Origin: Muricea muricata
Lineage: Eukaryota; Cnidaria; Anthozoa; Malacalcyonacea; Plexauridae
Reading direction: 5' to 3'
Assembly (NCBI GenBank): GCA_963855995.1
Contig: OY979720.1
Location: 16,202,430 to 16,266,429, forward strand
DNA: 64,000 nucleotides
The translations under genes were made by a program, and so were the position numbers. Of this stretch, positions 54,068 through 64,000 are shown in pieces; position 1 is the first letter of the stretch, and every line of letters begins with the position of its first letter. The notes under the pieces were generated by a model that searched no databases, was not told the origin of the DNA, and worked only from the letters and a program-made list of their open reading frames with translations.

Positions 54068-56729
54068 TACAGCCGTAGACCTTGAAGAATACCCAAAAAC
54101 ATGACCGACCAATTAACGCACGTCAAGAAAATGTGAAAGAACAACATACACTTCAAACAAGATTTACTAACAACGGGAATATTAACTTTTTCATTATATT
54201 TGAGTAATTTTTTTGTTTACTGGATGGTATATCATGTTGATTCACATACGAAATATCAAATATATCGAGCATATATCAATTAATTGAGAGTCAAGAAATC
54301 GGATAAAAGATCGTTTTTGCCCGTTAAATGAAATAGAATTGATTCTAATTTAAAAAGTTTGACTGCATGCATGTAAATTAACTGCATGCATGTAAAACAG
54401 GTAATTCAAAGAAATTTTTTATGTGCATTCGCCTTTTTCGTGGTAACTAACTACAGTATTCCAATATGTGACGTGTTTATTATTCACGCTACCATACGAA
54501 TAGATTCACCTATTAATAATATACAAGGAGAGGTATCTCGACTGTGATTGGTCAATTTCAATACAGTTAGTCCCAAACAGGGGTGCAAAAATCTGCAGCA
54601 ATAGTGCAAAAAGCTGTAACAAAAGAAGAACCAATGAAATTTGACGCAGGAAAACGGGAGTGCAAGTTTTCTTAACAAGTTTTCTCATTTGTATATATAC
54701 ATATATGTATGTATATATATGTATCTATATATACAAATATTTTATTTGAATAAAATTATAGATTTCGTCAAAACAGAGCACAAACGCAGAAATGAGAAAC
54801 GTTCAAGTCCTGGAAGATAAAGACAGGCGAGCACTAAATGTAGCTAAAGGATGCACAGTGCCAAATTTGGAAGTGGGGGCATTTCTTATATTTTGTAGCT
54901 ACGGTATCATTACCAGAAAGCACCAGAGGGCTCGATTTTCGGGTATGAAACACAATGACTGCTATTGTTAAAGTGTCAGGCAACATGCTGACGCGCATCG
55001 AAACTTTTATAAGTTTCAACTAGTGAACACCGCCATGCTGCCGCGATACAAACCAACCTGTTGCAGACACAAACAGTATGGTGGACATTGTGCTTCAGAT
55101 GTTAAAATTCGGGAACCCTCTTTCCCATTCTGGGAGCAAGGATACCCGACAAAACGTGAAATTCGCCTCACACTCAAACTTGGCACTGTTCATCCGCTGG
55201 CTCAGCTGTCTTTCTCACTCAGGCAGTAATAGTTATATTTCTCATTTCTGTGTTTTTACTCTATGTTGTCCTATGCATTTGTCCTATTGTCGCATCTTAT
55301 ATTATGGAACCTGATTTATATTCTTGTTTACACCTTGTTTTGATCATATTCATCCGATTGATATCTATTTTACTACGTCGAGTTTTTGTATTACTTTGTA
55401 GTCCCAAACTCCCCTCTACTAACGTCCCGACGAGGACATTCAGGTTGTGATTGAACCCACACCTTTCATGAAGTGGAAACATACTACGTTCGTACCACGT
55501 GGTGATCTGTTATTGCAACATTATATTTTCAATTGTTTCAACATCCTAAATTTTATACCAAGGTCACCACTCTTTTCATGAGCAAACGACGGTCGAACAA
55601 CAATATCAATAACCGCACGTATACATTCATAAAGACGTGATGCCTCTTGAGATAAAACACCTGTACTAAACTAAACATTTACATTACAAACTAAAAGTGG
55701 TAATGAAAAAAAATATAGTCTTAATTACTTCAGCCTGCAGTTATTTAAAATTTCATCAGAAAGGTTATGAAAATTAAATTTAACACACTAATTTTTGATA
55801 GTATGATTTTTCAAGCTTTTATTGGGTTACAAGCGTTTGAGAACGCATTTTCAGACTGATAAATTGCGTCGTTTTGCCGGACTTTTCACATTTTGAAGCA
55901 GCTGCCATAAAACTTTCAAGTCAATTAAGCGCTATAGTGCCGCATGTTCAAATTTCAATTTCAGTTTACCTCCCTGTTAGCCCTATAGAATGCGTTAAAC
56001 GTTATATTAGAGAAGTTTTACTCATGCGCGTAACACAAATTTATTGAAATTTCATCCGCTAAAACAACACAAAATGTGCTCATCAGGCGATTTTAGGCGC
56101 TATAGCACTGGAACACAGTCTATATAGTTTTTTATAATCATTCTGACGATATAAGTTTTCTTTATATGTTGCCCCAAGCCTAACCCTAAACAGAACCTGA
56201 AATTTCATTATTTTTTACCGTTATTTTTTTACAGTTATTTTGCTAATTCAACGGACAAATTACAATCGATTTTAAAAAACGTTTGCCAACATATTCTAAA
56301 TTTCGTTCCAAAGGTTGCAAGCTTAAGTTTGTATAGCGAATTTCAAAATTTCATATTAGTGAAATTCACAAACCGGTTTCAAACAAAGTATTTCATTGGA
56401 TCATTTTAATTCATGGACCAATCAGAGGCTTTGCTCACAAACCGGTTTGTGAATTCCAGTGTCAGCTTTTGAACTTCGCAACGAACTTCGGAACGAAACT
56501 TGGAATATTTTGGCGAAAGTTTTGTGAAATCGACTGTATAGAGCAAAATGGATTTGCTTCACGAGAACGTATAGTAAAATCTCACCTCGCTGACTAAGTT
56601 GAAAATAAAAAGAGGCTATATATATTTTGCCTTAGATTATTATAATGCTTAAAACTGAAAAAAAAACTGTTTACAGATAATGAGAGAGAAGTCTCAATCA
56701 ACTGACAGCTGTACTTACTTAAACCTGCT
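54068..56729. other. Duplicated spacer after lectin copy D
   Basis: From about 54780 to 56740 it repeats the spacer before copy D (about 48820-50760) with only scattered differences. No new gene is seen. Contains the foldback at 54780-55258. Confidence 0.55.
54780..55258. mobile_element. Foldback element, copy 2 of a duplicated pair
   Basis: Same ends and arms as 48820-49275. Confidence 0.6.
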
Positions 56730-57556
56730 CTATATCTTCACACGCCCTTCTCTTTGTCTAAAAAGAACCAGATTCATATTATTTTGACATTGGAACGAAC
56801 AACGAAAGATTATCGCAGTCATAATTCCGAGATGCTCTATGAGCAATAATAATAAAAAAATAGAAAATATGTTGTATTTCAACGCATTATTTCCAGTTAA
56901 TACCATACGGATCTTTTGCAAAAAGCACCAAGCAGCAGATTCATAGACCGCAAGTGGCGAAACTGGCCGTAGGAACTTTTCGTTCTCAGCAAATTATTTT
57001 TATTATACGTTTAATAATACTGCCAGACTATTTCTAAATGCTGCCCCATGCATGGCCTGGAGGAAGGCCTGCAGTTGCTAAATGGCAACCTTCACGGAAT
57101 TGAAAATATATAGAAAACTAACGCATATTAAAGAATCCTTTGAATTCTGTGAGCTAATTTTTTATAATTATCACTGCCTTTTACAATATTTTTGTAACGG
57201 TTTCTAAATAAAACACATGATGAGACAGACGGAAGCCATTGACTTTTTTTAGTTATTTGCATGAATTATTGCAGCGGAATTTCAAAGAAAAACCATGGTA
57301 TTGTTTATGAATCTACAATATTTATCCAAAATTTATGTACAAATGTAACAACAAATTTCTAAAGAAGTGAATAATGATAATTTAAAATTTGTATACGGTA
57401 TATCCAAATTTTCAGGCTGGCCACGCGTGACGATGAATATTATTAATTTTCAGATCAGGTATTGGCAGATCATGTCATAGCAAGCTACATGGTTCGATCT
57501 TCAGGAGAATGTGTGCTGCATTGTGTCGTGAACGAAGATTGCAGGTCGATCAATTG
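56730..57556 (+). pseudogene. Lectin fragment D' (intron 1 end and truncated PAN exon)
   Basis: The sequence parallels copy D up to CACGCCCTTCTCTTT, then skips about 420 bp that contain exon 1 in copy D and continues in intron 1 (GTCTAAAAAGAACC). A PAN exon begins at about 57454 with an intact acceptor and reads as in the other copies through CVLHC and NEDCRSIN, then breaks at about 57556 where a foldback element follows. No signal exon and no lectin exons remain. Confidence 0.85.
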
Positions 57557-57566
57557 CCTCAGCGAT

Positions 57567-57797
57567 GGCTAAAGGGGATAGACGAGAGGTAGGCTTTCAG
57601 AATGGCCGCTATTTTTTAAGATTCTTCAACAACCAGAGATCTATAACATTCCTGAATTGAGGTTAAGTTCAGGGTTAGGGTTAGCGTGGGGTTTAGGAAT
57701 GTCATAAATATCTGGTTTTTGATTCGTTCTCGTTTAAAGAATCTTGAAAAAACAGCCACCATCTTGAATACCCATATCACGTCTATCCCCTTTAGCT
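57567..57797. mobile_element. Foldback element at the break in the D' PAN exon
   Basis: GGCTAAAGGGGATAGACG faces CGTCTATCCCCTTTAGC. A second arm pair (TTTTTTAAGATTCTT and AAGAATCTTGAAAAAA) lies inside. The core contains CAGGGTTAGGGTTAG, a telomere-like stretch. Confidence 0.7.
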
Positions 57798-57894
57798 GTG
57801 ACCTCAATATTATGTCGCCATCTTCAATTACCAATATAGCTATTACAAACTTCTCTACTACTTTTAAAACAAACTTCTTCATTTCTATTAGTGA

Positions 57895-58225
57895 TGAGAT
57901 GAAACACATCTCACTGTGTATTTTTAGTATAATAATATGCTGTTATTGTTATTATCCAATGCTGGTCTGTTTGGAAATAAAGTTAAGCAGCACAAATTGC
58001 AACGCACTGGACAAGGAATGCTTGGAAGAGATTAAAATTCATACATGTCCCATTTTGCCGAAGCAGGCTACAAACGAGTATCTGATCTCGCAGGATTACT
58101 GGAAAAAGATTTGAAAGATGTAAGAGTGAGCCTTGTTGGACACAGGAATAAGATGCTACGAACAATTTGCTCAATTCCAATCGCCCAAGAGAAACGTCGT
58201 TTTGTTCGTCATGACGTTTCTTGAA
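57895..58225 (+). pseudogene. Fragment of Eph last intron and SAM exon (pseudogene copy 3)
   Basis: Homology with the Eph gene starts within its last intron (ATCTCACTGTGTATTTTTAG) and runs through the SAM exon into the 3'UTR. Two small deletions, one removing the SVKKW codons and one of four bases in the KMNSY region, destroy the frame. The final helix (VGHRNKMLRTI) is still present, unlike in the other two remnants. Confidence 0.85.
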
Positions 58226-59435
58226 TAAATTTTAAAAAATTTTACCAAGTCAAACTGTCTGTTTATTAAGTGCATGGTCACCATCGGTGAGTATGAAGTT
58301 TGAGAAAATAAACTAAAATATATCGGTTTTGTGTCCAAGAGGTAATTTAATTAAAGTCAAACTCAATTTTTCAATATACATTTCTCGCAGCTGGAAAGGT
58401 GGGCGTTTGAAACGACAGGTAAACTTTTATATTTTGACGTTGTCGGAGAGCAAAAACGCCCCCCTAATGGGCCGTACGTGACATGGTTTGAACTTTATTA
58501 TAAGTAGTCGTTTCATTTTTCTGAAACATTCTAATTCATATGTTTCTCCTCTTTTTGAATGAATTCATATATCAAAACTGACATTATAGCATAAAAGACT
58601 GCATGAAAAATTTAGAATCAGCAAGTTTTGCACCTGCGATTCTAGTCCATTCCTTTGACTATTATATACAATGTATATCATAGAGGTAAACGCTTTTACA
58701 ATTATTGAATGTGCTTGAGCATGATCTGATCTGCCGTTATCTGACTCAACTTCGGCTTCGGTTGATAACGGCAAACTTCGGACTTGTTAGTTCTTCATAT
58801 GATACTAAAATCGAATTTAAGAATTTGCTTTATTATTTCCTTTACAATATTTAAAAGATGTAAACACATTATTGATTATTTAACACACATTTAAAACATT
58901 TTAACACCTTGTCCAATCCATGGGGACTCTTAACCAATCAGAATTGAGGAAAATAATCTAAATAAATAACAAAATATTTTTTTATTACAATTAGTGTTTT
59001 TCCTAAGCGACTTAACACTAGCTCATGGAGCGAAGTCGGCGTCAAGCATTTTCTGATTTCAAATACCTGAACTTTGAAAAAGGCCATCACCTCGTAAGTT
59101 TGTTGCAACTGACTGATATAATTCGGAGCAATCAAGAACAAACTAATAATCTTGTTAATAATCACGCATGCGTACAACAGTTCAAACACGCGTATTATTA
59201 GACCTTATATGCATAAATCGTGGACCGGAACGTGTATCCTAGGAAACAGGAACTTATGCATTGCTATTGGTCACTGTTTGCGAGGAGTGACCAATAACAA
59301 TGCGTAAATCTCGTGTCCTAATGCATAAGGTCTATAGCATGCGCATCTATTCGCAATCCGAGCATTAATGCGTAATACGGAGAGGAATAGGTCAGCTTTC
59401 TGCAGCATCAGTTCTGATCGGATGAAAAACTGAAA
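58226..59435. other. Spacer upstream of lectin copy E
   Basis: Homologous to the spacers before copies A, B and C. It contains the foldback at 59200-59334 and the presumed promoter just before the ATG at 59436. Nothing else is recognisable. Confidence 0.5.
59200..59334. mobile_element. Foldback element upstream of lectin copy E
   Basis: Same element and site as before copies B and C. Confidence 0.7.
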
Positions 59436-62400
59436 ATGTATGCTTATTTAATTGGCCTACTTGCTTTTGTGCTTCTTGTCCAAATCATACTCTGTGAGAA
59501 GAAGATTTTATGTGAAAAGCCAAGGAAATTTCGTCTTATTAAAAGAGGTGAGTTTGTAAATGATTATATAATAGCAATGTTATGCAGAAGAGGATAGATT
59601 TTCTCCCAGGAATATTCATACAAGTTGATTCTTACTATACTGTAATATTTTCTGTTATCTCAGAAAGTACCAATCGATCTATTGCACAGGCAAAACGCAC
59701 ACGATAACTGTCATTCTTAATCAGCCGCAACCCTAATTAAAGCACTTGGCGTCGTTTAAAAGACGTTGCGACATAGCAGCTATTTCAGGAGTCGAGCATT
59801 TTAGAAACAAAGTCGTTTTAGCGCCTTAATTATTAGTTCGTTTTAATGGGGGCTTTTGAAAACAGATTTCTAAGCATTTGCCACTTAAATGCGAAGATTA
59901 TTAAGCATTCATTCTAGAGATGAAATTCTACATGACGGCGTTATCGGGTGAAGGACAATATACATACAATTCGTATCTAATTTGCACGTGCATGATTCTA
60001 ATAGCCGGAATTTTCTGAGCAAAATGGAATGTTTAATTACTTTTTCTGGCTGAGAGCTCACAAACACAGAAAAATTTCGCTCAATGCACAGCGGAAAACA
60101 GACTAAAAGGTGGATGCTTTTCATTCAAAGAAACGTTAATTGTCGTGCAAGGAAAGGACAGTGAATATACAGCTCAAATTTCATGTTTTACTTTCTGTAC
60201 TTTTTACTTTTGGAAATGTTGAACGGAAGAAATTCAACTTATAATTTTCAATGCATGTCTAAACATTCTCGGCTATAGACTTTTCCCCAGCGTTATTTTG
60301 AGCGGCTCATTAGGGAATTAAAGCATTAAAATTCGGAGCTAGTGCTTGACTTTTAAGAAGACTTTTTTAGGACACACTTCACAAACAAGTTCATTGCATT
60401 GATCGTTCTTCAATCCTCACGGCTTAAGTAATTAATATGTCTTGTGTTAACAAATTTTAGTATTTGGCTTCTATTCTACTTAAACAAAATTTACGCGTGT
60501 TGTATAATAATAATAATCGTATAAAGTGGCTTTATATTGTGGAAGTATAGCAGTACTAAATTTGACAATTATTTAATTTGGTGTTCGCATATGATATGAA
60601 GAATTATGAAGCCGAAGAATGAGATAGACAGCTCAAACTGAGGGCTTGATCATTCTTCATATTAGCGAAAACCGATAAATTCACTAATTGCTTGTTGTCT
60701 TTTATCTAAAATATTCAAAAGATTTTAACACATGTACGTGTGTGTAAAATTTTTTTAAAAATAAATTTGCTCTGGAAACTAAATTTTTTTGCATTCTCTT
60801 TCAAAAATATACTTCCAATCCATGTCAAGGTAGTTTGGTCTGTGTTTTTATTAATTTTTCCGAGAGTTTTTAACTTTTTGAGAGAAAAAAATGTTCGAGA
60901 ATTCGAACTCGAGCAGTTCGTGACTCCGGCGAATTTTAACGACATATAGCAATATAAACTGCAAAGTGTTCAAAGAGATTTATGAAATTGACAGCAACTT
61001 TTATACAGTCCGCCTTTAGAACCCTGCGGTAGAACTTATTAACACAGATCTAATGATAAGCCAAGAATTTATAACTAGGAACAACAAGTATTTCACGCAA
61101 ACCTTCTAAATGTTCGGCAAAGCGAGCAGCCATTGTTAAAAAAATTTAAAGCAATGCGCACGCTCAGAATGTTATTTGTAGCCCAGCCGTGTTTTTAATA
61201 AATGCGCATGCCCAGATTTGTGCGCACTTATTTGCAAGTAAATTAACCAATCAGAATTAAGAATGAATATAAAAAGAATGATTATAATAATTGTTACCTC
61301 CAACAAAAGCACGATGACTAATGGCAGCCCGACAACTTGATTACACCATGCAAGTATTTCCGTGTTTGAATACCGTGAAGACTGAATCAATTTCTAAATA
61401 AATTTATATTAATTTCAAATTTGTATACGGTATAATCAAATATTAATTTTCAGATCAAGTATTGGCAGATCATGTCATAGCAAGCTACATGGTTCGATCT
61501 TCAGGAGAATGTGTGCTGCATTGTGCCGTGAACGAAGATTGCAGGTCGATCAATTATCAATACACATTGGACCTGTCTGGAATTCTTGGTCTCTGTGAAA
61601 TCAACAATGCAACACTGGAATCATGTCCTCGCAGACTCACGGCAGTCAATCGTGTTGGACACGGCTATTACAGAGATACAGTGGATTTACAAGCTGTGAT
61701 GGTAAGTTAGCGAAGAAAGTATTTATGTCGTATAAAGCCTCCGTGGACGCGCAACGTCCCAGGGCTTTTTATGACATAAATCCCAACTTTCGAGGTATTT
61801 AATTTAATTTATTTTTGAGGAAGTTTTCTGGCAGAATGCTTCCACTTTAAACAACTTAAGACGAGATTCTTCGACATTTTTCCACACGTTTGATCTAATT
61901 ATTTATTCTAAGTATCAATCCGAGATAAAGCCCGCAGTACATCAAACAAAACCGGCTCAAAAATAGATAAATTTACGATAATTCCTTAACAGATTGGACC
62001 ATTTCTCTATAAGAGAAACTTTTAAAGCTGGAAAATCAATTAGCACAGCAGGAAAGAGCATCCTAAATTTCATACAATTGTCAAGTTTTGTAATAAAATA
62101 TTGTAAAATGTGGAAAATGCAGTAAATAGATATAAAGTTGTATACTTTTGTATTACCAACGGAAAAGCGTTACGACTATATATGTGGAAATGGGGTAACG
62201 TTTTTTCCCCCGTTATACATAAGTACACGAAATTCACAAACTTTACATTGCTACATTTTTGACATTTTACAATATTTTACAGCCAAAGTTAACAATTTGA
62301 CTAAATTGAGGAAGCCTCTCCAAATGTGCTAAAACAATTTTTGAATTTAAAAGTTTGTCCAATTGGGGAATAGTCTACTGTTATATGAAATACATAAGCT

Positions 62401-64000
62401 GGGAAAAAATAGCTAGTGATGCCCTCTTGACTTGAGACTTTGAGACTAGATTTGAGACTAGAAACATATTTGTCACTTAAACTTGTGGATATACAAGGAT
62501 TCATGAAGTCAAAACTCATAAAACATGCTGCATTAATTCACATATAAAGGTCACAAATCTAAGTCAAGTTATTTGGACTTCGCATTTTAGTTAGTCCCTT
62601 CATGATCAACCGCAGGTCTGCAAATTTGTTGTCATTTCATCACATCTACCTTCATTCACAATTATGTGACATTTTACCCGTTTGTGCCAGCCACAGTCAT
62701 GCAAGGGTGGAATTTCTCTAAATCCTATTCTAAATTTTATTGCAGGTTATTGGATCACAAAAGGATCCAGTAAGATCTTGTATGGATGTTACAAATTGTC
62801 ATGTCCACGATGGCGAATACTGGATTTACGCCCAAGAAACGGATACACACTTGGAGAAAGTATTTTGCTTCGCAGACTCATCTGGAGGTTTAGTAACACT
62901 GCATGTTATGTTGTCTTCCCTGCATTTATAAAATCATAAATAATTCATAAATAAAAATATATATATATACTATTTAATGGTAACTTGGTTACAAAAATGT
63001 GATATTTATTTTGGTGTTTTTTCGAAAAACTGCTTTGCAACAACGAAACAAAAATTATTTGCGCTATCTTATTAACTCGAAAATTTGTCTTTTATATATG
63101 GTATATACACACATAGTATAATTATGTGAATGACTGTAACTTACATTCGAGACGAAATGCAAATTCAAAATAACTAGAAAATTATTTGTAAAATATTGAT
63201 AATAATTTGCAATCTATAGAATTTTTGTAGTATAAGAATTGAGTCAAAATTTTAGCATACCTATAACCATTTTCACAGCAAATTTTGATCGGTTTTGGGA
63301 TCTATAGGGATCTATACCGGCTAGTCGAAACCCACACTTATTAAAAGCTGATGTGGAAGTGTCACGTCCACAAATTTAAAATTATAGCTTCAGCACCTTC
63401 ATAAGCCTTCCAGGAAAATTATTTCTATACTTAATAGAAAAATGTTTTCTGTCCATATATAGATTCTGCGAAAAATATTGCTTTAAAAGAACGAACAATG
63501 CAAAGTTCAAATGGATCGAAGGTTCACGGTTCTGCAAGTAATGCTGTTGATGGTAACAGAAATTCAGATTATATGAGGGGTTCTTGCACTCATACGAAGG
63601 TATCGGATTCTCCATGGTGGAGAGTGGATGTAGGAAATGTGGTAAGTGTAAGATGTATGTAATGTGGTTCCAAATGTTGCTGGCCAATATTATTGCAGAC
63701 TGCAAATATTTAAAGTATATCGGTACTGATTAATATGATCATTAGTTAAGATAATTTATAGCTTTCATTAGCCTTTCAGCGAATTTCAGCGAAAAAAAGG
63801 TTTAGTTAAATTATTACAGCATGACGTTTTTGTTTATTTTTCGCAGTACTTCATTCGCAAGCTGATCATCACCAATCGGTCTGACTGCTGTTGGGAAGAA
63901 TTGTCAGATTTTCAAATCAGAATTGGTCTTTCTCTGAATAACAACGGCAACTCGAACCCTTTATGTGGAGGATTTTATTCGCTCAACGCTGGGACCAAGA
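59436..64000 (+). CDS. Lectin copy E: secreted PAN plus FTP protein (3' end outside window)
   Basis: Exons 59436-59547, 61454-61701, 62746-62887, 63463-63641 and 63847 to the window end, phase-consistent so far. The signal exon has C in place of G before EKKIL. Exon 3 (YAQETDTHLEKVFCF) and exon 4 (KNIALKERTMQSS) belong to the B-type. The FTP loop reads ITNRSDCCWEEL: it keeps the R-x-D-C-C pattern of eel fucolectin, the only copy here to do so, but carries Glu where the second sugar-binding arginine is expected. The last residues seen are NPLCGG and NAGTK; about 34 residues are missing at the edge. Confidence 0.88.
61994..62380. mobile_element. Palindromic miniature element, family X copy 3 (lectin E intron 2)
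   Basis: Same layout as the copies at 14837-15253 and 25580-25968. The centre GGAAAAGCGTTACGAC faces GGTAACGTTTTTTCCCCCG. The arms are more decayed. Confidence 0.7.

Noticed and set aside
57686..58114. 142-residue frame as a gene
   Set aside because: It reads across a foldback arm, Eph intron sequence and a frameshifted SAM exon, so it is chance continuity of a pseudogene region.

Overview
The window looks like AT-rich nuclear DNA from an invertebrate animal, most probably a cnidarian. That call is an inference. It rests on multi-exon genes with GT-AG introns, an Eph-type receptor kinase, secreted PAN plus fucolectin-type (FTP) lectins, Penelope-like retroelement fragments and a very high density of foldback elements. 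No organellar, bacterial or viral gene set is present.

Layout, with every recognisable host gene on the + strand. (1) 1-2328: 3' part of a first Eph-like tyrosine kinase gene, cut by the window edge and ending directly after the kinase domain. (2) 7131-18444: a complete second Eph receptor gene. I could assemble 17 exons in a fully consistent phase, giving 857 codons plus a stop: signal peptide, ephrin-binding domain, cysteine-rich segment, a single FN3, transmembrane helix, kinase and SAM. (3) 20240-64000: a tandem array of a small secreted lectin gene with five phase-consistent exons: signal peptide; PAN/apple domain; a short cysteine-containing module; FTP lectin first half; FTP lectin second half. 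Copies A (20240-29297), C (43516-47601) and D (50863-54067) read intact at 309-310 residues. Copy E (59436 onward) is intact up to the window end. Copy B (31359-35902) has a frameshift in its first exon. Two further fragments, B' (38359-40112) and D' (56730-57556), are pseudogenes.

The array grew by segmental duplication. Degenerate copies of the last (SAM) exon of the Eph gene lie upstream of lectin copies B, C and E, so the duplicated unit was Eph 3' end plus lectin gene. The lectin paralogues are almost identical in the PAN exon but differ strongly in one short loop that corresponds to the sugar-binding loop of fucolectins.

Introns and spacers are packed with mobile DNA: TTAA-flanked miniature elements, long palindromic elements, a pogo/Tigger-type transposon remnant, two Penelope-like fragments (one with a readable GIY-YIG domain) and several hammerhead-ribozyme-like motifs. 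Coordinates of exons and repeats were read by eye; splice sites are supported by phase and paralogue agreement, not by transcripts.
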